Counted from the first letter of the stretch, positions 1 to 5,782 are shown. The stretch is DNA of 10,581 nt from Candidatus Scatomorpha stercoravium (GCA_018716005.1 DVKN01000201.1:1-10581), one strand, 5' to 3'. The notes: generated from the letters alone by a model not told the origin. A program made the numbers and translations.

Positions 1-103
1 CTGCGAAAACGTGGGTTGTACCAACCACCCATCCTCACCCTCCCCTACATCGGTTGACGCACGTTTCAGCAACCAGCCACAGCCGTCCCGGAGGGCGACG
101 TAA

Positions 104-126
104 GGGGCGTCGAGGACGCCGCCCCC
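104..126. repeat. REP-like palindrome, copy 1
   Basis: GGCGTC (106-111), loop GAG and GACGCC (115-120) form a 6-bp stem, extended by GG/CC pairs around a bulged G. CTACGGG follows at once. The copy at 384-405 has the same stem with loop GAT and is followed by TTACGGGG. Short GC palindromes scattered between genes are common in Oscillospiraceae-type genomes. That this one belongs to such a family is inference from the two near-identical copies seen here. Confidence 0.65.
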
Positions 127-146
127 TACGGGTGGGAGGTGGACGG

Positions 147-207
147 ACGTTGCGGAATAGTGGTAGAGTGTGTGAAAAACAGTGTGTATACATCGTTTCC
201 GCAACGT
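147..207. repeat. 11-bp perfect inverted repeat, 39-bp spacer
   Basis: ACGTTGCGGAA (147-157) is the exact reverse complement of TTCCGCAACGT (197-207). The spacer is less GC-rich than its surroundings and includes the palindrome TGTATACA (185-192). The arms could form a long-loop hairpin in RNA, be the ends of a miniature element, or be paired protein sites. No coding frame supports any of these choices. Confidence 0.5.
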
Positions 208-225
208 TTACAGTGTACAAGTGAG

Positions 226-243
226 GAAGGGCACATTCCCTTC
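226..243. repeat. Stem-loop GAAGGG/CCCTTC
   Basis: GAAGGG (226-231) pairs perfectly with CCCTTC (238-243) across a 6-base loop CACATT. It lies 18 bp after the 11-bp inverted repeat and may belong to the same structured element. No U-rich tail is seen, so an intrinsic terminator is unlikely. Confidence 0.4.
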
Positions 244-278
244 TGTAACGTACGATACGCTGTACGCCCCTCATAGTG

Positions 279-320
279 CCCCTTCGGAAGGGGAGCTGTC
301 AGCGAAGCTGACTGAGGGGT
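279..320. repeat. Composite CCCCTTC/GTCAGC intergenic palindrome
   Basis: There are two adjacent hairpins. CCCCTTC pairs with GAAGGGG (279-293), and GTCAGC-GAA-GCTGAC (298-312) follows, then TGAGGGG, which could also pair with the first CCCC. I recognise this general pattern as a repeat found in many copies between genes of Faecalibacterium and related Clostridia. That is recollection of the family, not a search result. It supports the taxonomic guess. Confidence 0.65.
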
Positions 321-383
321 CGAACGTCGCCACTAGCGGCATCGTAGGCTCATCTTAATAAACAGCAGCGAATGGCTACCCGC

Positions 384-405
384 GGGGCGTCGATGACGCC
401 GCCCC
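384..405. repeat. REP-like palindrome, copy 2
   Basis: GGCGTC-GAT-GACGCC stem with flanking GG/CC, differing from the copy at 104-126 by one loop base and by the base after the CCCC run (T here, C there). Both copies lie in the same orientation. Confidence 0.65.
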
Positions 406-480
406 TTACGGGGTGGTTTTTGACCTTTCCCGACCGCTCACACCCCCTGGCTCCATAAGACCCCGGGGGCGGAAAAGACT

Positions 481-529
481 AAAAAGCCAAAAAGGGTGGC
501 GCGGGGCTTTTACGCCTTTTAGGCTTTTT
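481..529 (-). terminator. Imperfect A/T-flanked stem-loop, possible terminator
   Basis: AAAAAGCC (481-488) pairs with GGCTTTTT (522-529). The stem continues imperfectly through AAAAGGG/CGCCTTTT. The A-run on one side and T-run on the other make it usable as an intrinsic terminator in either direction. Read on the minus strand it lies about 210 bp past the end of the GTPase operon, which is far for its primary terminator. It could equally stop transcription entering from the left. Confidence 0.4.
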
Positions 530-576
530 CGTACCGAGTCCGTGTTTGGGCAGCCCTCATGCGCAGACCCACGCAA

Positions 577-598
577 GGGAGGGCGGGGACGCCCTCCC
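577..598. repeat. REP-like palindrome, type 2
   Basis: GGGAGGGCG (577-585) pairs perfectly with CGCCCTCCC (590-598) around a GGGA loop, followed by CTACA. Half of this unit, CCCTCCCCTACA, recurs at 38-49 without its partner arm. The shared CCCCTAC ending links it to copy 1, while copy 2 ends CCCCTTAC. Confidence 0.6.
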
Positions 599-624
599 CT
601 ACAAGCTCCCCATAACGTCGGAAA

Positions 625-650
625 GCCGCCCGGTGACGTTACCGAGCGGC
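625..650 (-). terminator. GC stem-loop downstream of GTPase operon
   Basis: GCCGC-C-CGGT (625-634) pairs with ACCG-A-GCGGC (641-650), a 9-bp stem with one mismatch and loop GACGTT. On the minus strand GGC at the end of the stem is followed by TTTCC, a short U tract. It lies about 90 bp past the stop codon at 742 and is the better of the two terminator candidates for the minus-strand operon, but the U tract is weak. The left arm can also pair with 685-694. Confidence 0.35.
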
Positions 651-726
651 GAGTTCCGTCTATATCTTACGTTCGTAACGCATTGTCACCGGGCACAGCC
701 CGCCCAACGCGAAGTCTCGCATCGTC

Positions 727-743
727 AGCCGAGACACTCGGCT
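727..743. other. Perfect hairpin overlapping a stop codon
   Basis: AGCCGAG (727-733) and CTCGGCT (737-743) form a 7-bp stem with loop ACA. The stem includes two bases of the TAG stop of the downstream GTPase gene. No U tract follows on the minus strand, so it is more likely a 3'-end stabilising stem than a terminator. Confidence 0.45.
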
Positions 744-1689
744 AGAAGAAGGTGGCTACGCTGGGGTCGGGGGGGTCGCAGGGGGCGATGGATTCGGCGG
801 TGAGGACGGGGCCCTTGCGGCCGTAGGAGCGATGGAACTTATACTCCATCTTCGCCGTCACAATATACCAGGCGTCATCGGCCTCGGGCCGGACGGCGCG
901 GAAGTCGCAGACGAAGGCGTGGAAGGCGATGTCCGCCTCGCAGCAGGTCATGACATGGCGGCCCATCACGCGCCAGCCCTCGGGTATGCCCTTCCGGACT
1001 GCGCAGCGCGCCTTCACGCGGACGGTCTTGCCGTTGTATTTTTTGGGCTCCTCGGCCACGTCGCGGTACCAGAGCGCATAGTCCCGGTCGGCTATCTCGA
1101 TGACCGGCGCCTCGATATCGAAGGGCAGCGGGTCCTCAATGTCGTCGTAAACCACGCTCCCGTCGGCCGCCTCATAGGCGATATCGCTGCGGCGGTTGGC
1201 CGCCCGGACTATTTTGTGGAAGTCCATCTTATCCATTTCCGGCTTGAACCGGTTGAATACCACGAGTTCCGCGCTCTTGAGCTTGTCATACGTGAGCTGG
1301 CGCATATTCGCGTTGTACATGAGGAAGGTATTAGCGTCCGCGAACATGAACTCCTGCGCCACGACCCAGCCCTCGGGCAGCGCGCCATACAAAGAGTCGA
1401 GCATCCACATCCCGTTATACTCTATGAGCACGCGCTCGGCCTGCGCCTGGGCGAGCCATTGGGTGAGGTTTTCGGGCGTGAGGTCTTCCTCGTTTTCGAC
1501 GGCCTTGAGCTTCACGCGCTTGCCGGAGAACTCCTCGGGCGCGTACTCCTCGACGCCCTCCTCGCAGACTATGAGCAGCGTGGGCTCGCCGCGGTTGAAG
1601 CGCCTGTCCTCGAGCGTCTCCTGTATGAACTTCGTCTTCCCGCCCTCGAGGAAGCCGGTGAAGAGGTATACGGGTATCTGGTTATCCAA
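742..1689 (-). CDS. Degenerate CobW-type GTPase fused to YcgQ-like domain
   Basis: This is a 315-residue protein. Residues 5-20 carry a P-loop, GFLEGGKT (12-19), of CobW/COG0523 type, but the rest of the GTPase signature is eroded. The usual GCxCC metal motif is absent (only a lone Cys at 42). The family's LIExSG strand reads VLIEYNG (87-93), and NKxD is reduced to FNRF (145-148). From about residue 195 it stops resembling a CobW C-terminus. Instead GKTVRVKA (220-227), GRHVMTCCEAD (243-253) and a closing PPDP (306-309) recall the C-terminal domain of the YcgQ/TIGR03943 (DUF1980) family, whose members show a similar R-x-x-x-x-CC-x-AD signature. The start is TTG: AAGGAG at 1700-1705 lies 10 bases upstream and no ATG fits. 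It overlaps the upstream GTPase stop by 8 bp, implying translational coupling. A role in metal homeostasis is inferred; substrate unknown. Confidence 0.85.
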   Translation of the reverse strand: MDNQIPVYLFTGFLEGGKTKFIQETLEDRRFNRGEPTLLIVCEEGVEEYAPEEFSGKRVKLKAVENEEDLTPENLTQWLAQAQAERVLIEYNGMWMLDSLYGALPEGWVVAQEFMFADANTFLMYNANMRQLTYDKLKSAELVVFNRFKPEMDKMDFHKIVRAANRRSDIAYEAADGSVVYDDIEDPLPFDIEAPVIEIADRDYALWYRDVAEEPKKYNGKTVRVKARCAVRKGIPEGWRVMGRHVMTCCEADIAFHAFVCDFRAVRPEADDAWYIVTAKMEYKFHRSYGRKGPVLTAESIAPCDPPDPSVATFF

Positions 1690-2722
1690 TGTGGAACAGC
1701 TCCTTGAGACCGTCCTCGTCGAGATGCGCGCCTATGACGCAGACCCTGCCCGTCACGGCCGCGCCGCCGCGGCGTATATTGCGCTCGCCGGGGACGTAGT
1801 CGAAGTATATCCAGCCGCCCTGGGCGGGGACATAGCCCTTCGCGCGCACGGCCTGGCCGCAGCTCAGGCTGTCGAGCGCCGCGAGGGCGGAGGCTATCTC
1901 CTCCTCGGTGTACTCGCGCGCCGTCTCCGCGCCCCAGCTCGTGAATATCTCGTCCGCGTCGTGCCCGTGGTGATGGTGGTGATGCTCGTGCTCGTGGTCA
2001 TGGACGCAGCACTCGTGGTCATGCTCATGCTCGTGATGGTGCTCATGCTCGTGCTCGTGGCCGCAGCAGCACTCCTCGTGCCCGCCGGCCGCCTCATGGG
2101 CGAGGCGCTCGAGCTCGGCGGAGAGGGTGTCCGCGTTCTCCATGGCCTCGCGCAGCTGCGCGCCGGAGAGCTCGTCCCAGGGCGTCGTCACGATGACGGC
2201 GGTGGCGTTGTGGGCGCGGAGCATATCGACGCACTCGCGGAGCTTGGCCTCCTTCATGCCCTGCGTGCGGCTGAGGACTATAGTCCCGGCGTTCTCGACC
2301 TGGTTGCACCAGAATTCGCCGAAGTTCTTCATGTACATCCTCGCGCGGGTGGCGTCCACGACGGTGGTGAAGCTCCCGGGCACGAGCTCCGGGTCGCCGA
2401 CGTCCTGCACGGCGCGTATGACGTCCGAGAGCTTGCCCACGCCGCTGGGCTCTATGAGTATGCGGTCGGGCCGGAACTGCTCCTTCACCTGCTCGAGGGC
2501 CTTCGCGAAATCGCCCACCAGCGAGCAGCAGATGCAGCCGGAGCTCATCTCGGTTATCTCGACGCCCGCCTCGGCCAGGAAGCCGCCGTCGACGGAAATC
2601 TCGCCGAACTCGTTCTCTATGAGGACGAGCTTCTCGCCCCTGTAGGCCTCGTCTATGAGCTTCTTAATGAGCGTGGTTTTGCCCGCGCCCAGGAAGCCGG
2701 AGAAAATATCTATCTTAGCCAT
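1682..2722 (-). CDS. CobW/COG0523 GTPase, metallochaperone-like, His-rich loop
   Basis: This 346-residue protein belongs to the G3E/COG0523 family, which includes CobW, YjiA and zinc-responsive ZagA-type chaperones that use GTP to deliver metal to client proteins. Visible motifs are the P-loop GFLGAGKT (9-16), IENEFG (35-40), the metal-binding GCICC (62-66) and LIEPSG (89-94). The guanine-specificity NKxD is replaced by LSRTQ (150-154). Residues 215-254 contain 20 His and 5 Cys in HE/HD repeats with two Cys clusters, a cytoplasmic metal-binding loop placed between the GTPase and the C-terminal domain (about 263-346). ATG start with AAGGA at 2734-2738. It is first in an operon with the degenerate GTPase. 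Zinc, nickel or cobalt are all possible; no Zur-type box was recognised, so the metal is not assigned. Confidence 0.93.
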   Translation of the reverse strand: MAKIDIFSGFLGAGKTTLIKKLIDEAYRGEKLVLIENEFGEISVDGGFLAEAGVEITEMSSGCICCSLVGDFAKALEQVKEQFRPDRILIEPSGVGKLSDVIRAVQDVGDPELVPGSFTTVVDATRARMYMKNFGEFWCNQVENAGTIVLSRTQGMKEAKLRECVDMLRAHNATAVIVTTPWDELSGAQLREAMENADTLSAELERLAHEAAGGHEECCCGHEHEHEHHHEHEHDHECCVHDHEHEHHHHHHGHDADEIFTSWGAETAREYTEEEIASALAALDSLSCGQAVRAKGYVPAQGGWIYFDYVPGERNIRRGGAAVTGRVCVIGAHLDEDGLKELFHIG

Positions 2723-2756
2723 ACTTTACGCTTCCTTTGCGTTGTGATAGAATAGC

Positions 2757-2770
2757 CGGGGATTACCCCG
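2757..2770. promoter_or_regulatory. CGGGG-ATTA-CCCCG palindrome in the 5' leader
   Basis: A perfect 5-bp inverted repeat with a 4-base centre. It lies just after the predicted start of the GTPase operon transcript (-10 at 2782-2787 on the minus strand) and upstream of the divergent hydrolase gene. It could be an operator or an mRNA 5' hairpin. It does not match the Zur or Fur consensus I know. Confidence 0.4.
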
Positions 2771-2781
2771 AAAACCTTATT

Positions 2782-2810
2782 ATTATACCACGGATACTGG
2801 AAAGGGTCAA
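2782..2810 (-). promoter_or_regulatory. Sigma-A promoter of the GTPase operon
   Basis: On the minus strand TTGACC (2810-2805) and TATAAT (2787-2782) are separated by exactly 17 bp, close to the sigma-A consensus (TTGACA, 17 bp, TATAAT). Transcription should begin near 2775, giving a leader of roughly 50 bases. The -35 overlaps the weak ribosome binding site of the divergent hydrolase gene. Confidence 0.85.
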
Positions 2811-2816
2811 CATTAT

Positions 2817-3995
2817 ATGAAGAAATCCGCCATAGCCCTGCTCCTCCTCGCCGCCCTGCTGCTGACGGCCTGCTCCGCGCCGCCGGAGGCCATACCCGCG
2901 CCCGAGACCGGGACGCCCGCGCCGACGGTTGAGCCCACGCCGGAGCCCACGCCCGAGCCCACGCCCTCGCGCGCCGAAGAAATCCTCGCCGGCATGACGC
3001 TCACGGAGAAGCTCTGCCAGCTCATGATAGTCCGCCCCGAGGCCCTCGCCGGCGTCTCACCGGTGACCTCGACGGGAGAGGAAATGCTCGCCGGGCTCGA
3101 GGCCTACCCCGTGGGCGGGATAATCTACTCGCTCAATAACCTCGTCAGCCGCGAGCAGGCCACGGCCATGATAGACGGCGCGCAATCCGTGAGCGAGATA
3201 CCCCTCTTCATCTCCGCCGACGAGGAGGGCGGCAGCGTCGGCCGGCTCATGTACAAGCTCGGCACGACCTGGGTGGACGCCATGTACTCCTATAAGGACG
3301 AGGGCCCGGAGACGGCGTACAATAACGCATACACTATTGGCTCCGACATGGCCGCGCTGCGCTTCAATACGGACTTCGCCCCCGTCGCCGACGTCTGGAC
3401 GAACCCGGAAAACACGGTCATAGGCGACAGGGCCTATTCCGACGACTTCGACGAGGCGGCAAAGCTCGTCCCCGCCGCCGTCGAGGGCTTCCGCGACGCG
3501 GGCGTTATCTGCTGCGTAAAGCACTTCCCCGGCCACGGCGACACCTCCACGGACACGCACACGGGCGCGGCCGTCGTGGACAAGGGCCTCGCGGAGCTGA
3601 TGGCCGGAGAGCTCAAGCCCTTCATCGCCGGCATGGAGGCCGGGGCGGACATGGTCATGGTGGGGCACATCACCCTCAGCGCCATAGACCCCGAGCGCCC
3701 CGCGAGCCTCTCGGAGGCCGTCGTGAGCGGCATACTGCGCGATACCCTCGGCTGGGACGGCGTCGTAATAACCGATGGGCTCGAGATGGGCGCGCTCATG
3801 CAGTACGACATGGGCGAGCGCTGCCTCCTGGCCCTCGAGGCCGGCGTCGACATCCTCCTCGGCGTGGACGACATCCCCGGTACGCTCAAGGCCCTCACGG
3901 AGGCCGTGGAGCTCGGCTGGCTCAGCGAGGAGCGCATAGACGAGAGCGTGCTGCGCGTATTGACCCTCAAGCTGGCGCGTCTGGGTGAATTTTAA
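2817..3995 (+). CDS. nagZ: Family 3 glycoside hydrolase lipoprotein, NagZ-type beta-N-acetylhexosaminidase
   Basis: A 392-residue secreted lipoprotein. Residues 1-19 are a lipoprotein signal (lipobox LTAC, Cys19). A Pro-rich tether with three EPTP units (39-50) precedes a GH3 (beta/alpha)8 domain from about 53. The NagZ-defining segment KHFPGHG (235-241) continues to D246 and H248, the Asp-His pair used as acid/base in Gram-positive NagZ enzymes. VITDGLEMGA (317-326) holds the likely nucleophile Asp320. DEEGG (135-139) and IGDRAYSDD (202-210) fit substrate-binding loops. By family knowledge it removes terminal N-acetylglucosamine from muropeptides or glycans outside the cell. It ends after the barrel, like short NagZ forms. 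ATG start preceded by GGAAAGGG (2799-2806). No clear -35/-10 is seen; TATTAT at 2781-2786 is the best -10 candidate. The exact substrate is inference. Confidence 0.93.
   Translation: MKKSAIALLLLAALLLTACSAPPEAIPAPETGTPAPTVEPTPEPTPEPTPSRAEEILAGMTLTEKLCQLMIVRPEALAGVSPVTSTGEEMLAGLEAYPVGGIIYSLNNLVSREQATAMIDGAQSVSEIPLFISADEEGGSVGRLMYKLGTTWVDAMYSYKDEGPETAYNNAYTIGSDMAALRFNTDFAPVADVWTNPENTVIGDRAYSDDFDEAAKLVPAAVEGFRDAGVICCVKHFPGHGDTSTDTHTGAAVVDKGLAELMAGELKPFIAGMEAGADMVMVGHITLSAIDPERPASLSEAVVSGILRDTLGWDGVVITDGLEMGALMQYDMGERCLLALEAGVDILLGVDDIPGTLKALTEAVELGWLSEERIDESVLRVLTLKLARLGEF
2931..2966 (+). repeat. 12-bp tandem repeat encoding EPTP x3
   Basis: Three consecutive units of GAGCCCACGCC(G/C) encode the Glu-Pro-Thr-Pro spacer between the lipid-anchored Cys and the hydrolase domain. 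The DNA identity suggests expansion by slippage, so spacer length may vary between strains. Confidence 0.75.
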
Positions 3996-4025
3996 CACTT
4001 CGTTGCTTTTTTCCTTCCGCGCATC

Positions 4026-4034
4026 TGTTATAAT
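4026..4034 (+). promoter_or_regulatory. Extended -10 promoter for the TIM-barrel gene
   Basis: TGTTATAAT is a perfect TATAAT with an upstream TGN extension. The nearest -35-like hexamer, TTGCTT (4003-4008), lies 20 bp away, too far for a good -35, so the extended -10 probably carries the promoter. Transcription would begin near 4041, giving a leader of about 29 bases containing GGGAG (4057-4061). Confidence 0.7.
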
Positions 4035-4069
4035 CGAGTAAATAGACACTATGTACGGGAGCTGATGAA

Positions 4070-4837
4070 ATGCTGCAAGACAAGATAGCCGATAAGATAG
4101 CCGGGAAGGTCGCCGGCCGCGTGGCCGAGAAGCTCGAGGGGAACGCCGCGTCCAACCCCGTCCCCGGCAGCAAGAGCCGCAAGTACGTCCCGCAGATAAA
4201 CAGCAAGCTGCGCCACCACATCCTGAAGGTCCCCGACGCGGCGAGGAACGCCAGCGGCATCCTTGTCAACGGCCGCAGGATAAAGAGCCTCGTCTTTACG
4301 ACGGACATCGCCATAATCCGCAACTGCAACGCGGACGCCGTCCTCGCGGTCTATCCCTTCACGCCGCAGCCGACGATATCCTCCAGCGTGCTCAGGTACT
4401 CGTCCCTGCCCGTCTTCTGCGGCGTCGGCGGCGGCACCACCCAGGGCATACGCACGCTCCAGCTCGCCTGGGACGCCGAGACGGAGGGCGCGATGGGCGT
4501 CGTCGTGAACGCCCCCATAGGCAACGAGGACGTGGAGCGCATAGCGAACTACATCGACATCCCCCTCGTCGTCACGGTCGTGAACGAGCAGACGGACATC
4601 GCCGCGCGCCTGAACGCCGGCGCGAGCATACTCAACGTCTCCGCCGCCGCGCGCACCCCCGAGGTCGTGAGGGCCATACGGCGCGACTTCCCCGACGTGC
4701 CCATAATCGCCACCGGCGGCGGCACGGAGGAGAGCATCATGCGCACCGTCGAGGCCGGGGCCAACGCCATAAGCTATACGCCCCCCACGACCAAAGAGCT
4801 CTTCTCCGGCATGATGGAGGATTACCGCAGCCGCTGA
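4070..4837 (+). CDS. TIM-barrel protein of unknown function
   Basis: A 255-residue cytoplasmic protein. I recognise it as a conserved Clostridia family often named simply hydrolase, with the look of a phosphate- or flavin-binding beta/alpha barrel. Strand-like segments alternate with helices: LVFTTDIAII (74-83), VLAVYPFT (91-98), PVFCGVGGGTT (114-124), GVVVNAP (143-149), PLVVTVV (165-171), ILNVSAA (187-193) and PIIATGGGTEES (211-222). The GVGGGTT and ATGGG turns resemble phosphate-binding loops. No reaction can be assigned. Residues 1-38 are an extra N-terminus: an amphipathic Lys/Ala helix with repeated K(I/V)A units followed by a basic linker. ATG start with GGGAG 8 bases upstream. Ile codons are 13 ATA, 9 ATC and no ATT. 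The next gene lies 60 bp downstream with no terminator between, so co-transcription is likely. Confidence 0.85.
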   Translation: MLQDKIADKIAGKVAGRVAEKLEGNAASNPVPGSKSRKYVPQINSKLRHHILKVPDAARNASGILVNGRRIKSLVFTTDIAIIRNCNADAVLAVYPFTPQPTISSSVLRYSSLPVFCGVGGGTTQGIRTLQLAWDAETEGAMGVVVNAPIGNEDVERIANYIDIPLVVTVVNEQTDIAARLNAGASILNVSAAARTPEVVRAIRRDFPDVPIIATGGGTEESIMRTVEAGANAISYTPPTTKELFSGMMEDYRSR

Positions 4838-4897
4838 GGGAACATACGCCGCGCCCCGCTCGTCCAAAGGCCAAACACCTATAAGGGAGGTACAGCC

Positions 4898-5782
4898 GTG
4901 AAAAAGCTGACAGCGCTTATCCTGGTACCGGCCATGCTCCTGGGCCTCGCCGCCTGCGGGGCTGCGGAGAGCTTTGCCTTCACGCGGGAGAACTTCCCGC
5001 GCCTCGACGGTTCCACCGCCACGGCCCCGCTCGCCCAGGCGGCCGCCGCCGTCCTGCTCGGCGAGAGCGAGGACTCGGTCGCGGATTTGATTGACTTCTC
5101 GCGCACCACGCAGTCCTACCGCGAGCTCATGGCGGGGAACGCCGATGTGCTCATCGCCGCGGAGCCGAATTCCGTGGTCTACGACGAGATGGAGGCCGCG
5201 GGCTTCGAGATTGAGATGCAGCCCCTCGCGATGGACGCCCTCGTCTTCATGGTGAACGCCGACAACCCCGTCGACTCCCTCACCGCGGACGAGCTGCGCG
5301 GCATATACTCCGGCGAGATAACGAACTGGAGCGAGGTCGGCGGCCTCGACGAGCCGATAGCCGCCTTCCAGCGCAACGCCGAGAGCGGCTCGCAGGTGCT
5401 CATGGAGAAGCTCGTGATGGGCGACACGCCCATGACGGCCCCGCCCGAGGGCTACATGATAGCCTCCATGGGCGACCTCATCGACGCCGTGAAGACCTAC
5501 GACAACTCCTCCGCCTCCATAGGCTACACCGTCTACTACTACGCCCACGATATGCAGATGGCCGACGGGCTCAAGCTCCTCGCCGTCGACGGCGTGGCGG
5601 CGGACGCCGGGAGCATAGGCGCGCAGGAGTACCCCTTCCTGAACCCCTACTACGCCGCGATAAGCGCCGCAGAGGGCGAGGATTCCCCCGCGCGCATACT
5701 CTACGACTGGCTGCTCGGGCCCGAGGGGCAGAAGCTCGTCTCCCTCGAGGGCTACGTCCCGGTCTCCGAGGCGGCGGAATGA
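4898..5782 (+). CDS. PstS-like phosphate-family substrate-binding lipoprotein, orphan
   Basis: 294 residues. A GTG start is supported by AAGGGAGG at 4883-4890. The lipoprotein signal ends at LAAC (17-20), lipidated Cys20. The mature protein has the type II periplasmic-binding layout of PstS-related proteins: the ligand-binding turn DGSTATAPL (37-45), VLIAAEP (84-90), the conserved IYSGEITNWSEVGG (136-149), and RNAESGSQ (159-166), equivalent to the R-x-x-SGT phosphate loop. It would bind an oxyanion, most simply phosphate, on the cell surface. No pstC, pstA, pstB or phoU is seen nearby. Instead the next gene begins inside its stop codon (ATGA, 5779-5782) and encodes a different lipoprotein, so it may act as a sensor or binding module rather than as an importer subunit. 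That last step is inference. Confidence 0.88.
   Translation: MKKLTALILVPAMLLGLAACGAAESFAFTRENFPRLDGSTATAPLAQAAAAVLLGESEDSVADLIDFSRTTQSYRELMAGNADVLIAAEPNSVVYDEMEAAGFEIEMQPLAMDALVFMVNADNPVDSLTADELRGIYSGEITNWSEVGGLDEPIAAFQRNAESGSQVLMEKLVMGDTPMTAPPEGYMIASMGDLIDAVKTYDNSSASIGYTVYYYAHDMQMADGLKLLAVDGVAADAGSIGAQEYPFLNPYYAAISAAEGEDSPARILYDWLLGPEGQKLVSLEGYVPVSEAAE

Larger units (their letters stand above)
1..741. other. Gene-free, hairpin-rich intergenic region
   Basis: No open frame here looks like a real protein. The candidates are short, rich in Arg/Pro, have no recognisable motif and run straight through the palindromes. The stretch holds at least nine inverted repeats, listed separately: REP-like GC palindromes at 104-126, 384-405 and 577-598, a half copy of the third at 38-49, a composite palindrome at 279-320, an 11-bp inverted repeat at 147-207, and stem-loops at 226-243, 481-529, 625-650 and 727-743. 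I see no tRNA, rRNA or known riboswitch. The right end is the 3' flank of the minus-strand GTPase operon, so some stems may help end that transcript. Confidence 0.75.

Noticed and set aside
35..274. 79-codon minus-strand frame
   Set aside because: Its sequence is Arg/Pro-rich and runs through a REP-like palindrome and both arms of an inverted repeat; no ribosome site.
1..741. CRISPR array or tRNA cluster in the repeat-rich region
   Set aside because: The palindromes are unevenly spaced, of several types and without unique equal-length spacers; no cloverleaf with a CCA end was found.
413..803. Two overlapping plus-strand frames in the left intergenic region
   Set aside because: They are Arg/Pro-rich, cross several palindromes and the end of the minus-strand gene, and lack ribosome binding sites.
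832..2755. Long plus-strand open frames opposite the two GTPase genes
   Set aside because: They mirror the GC-rich codons of genes with clear GTPase motifs, contain Val/Leu-rich low complexity opposite the His repeats, and have no ribosome site or domain.
4003..4012. Terminator after the GH3 gene
   Set aside because: A T-run is present at 4007-4012 but no stable stem precedes it.
3057..4049. Minus-strand open frame opposite the GH3 gene
   Set aside because: The plus strand carries a complete GH3 domain with catalytic residues; the antisense product is Ala/Gly/Val/His-rich without motifs.
4880..4885. TATAAG as a promoter for the PstS-like gene
   Set aside because: No -35 at a proper distance, and transcription would begin at or after the ribosome binding site.
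4049..5548. 499-codon minus-strand open frame
   Set aside because: It runs antisense across two unrelated plus-strand genes and their intergenic gap, which a real gene would not do here.
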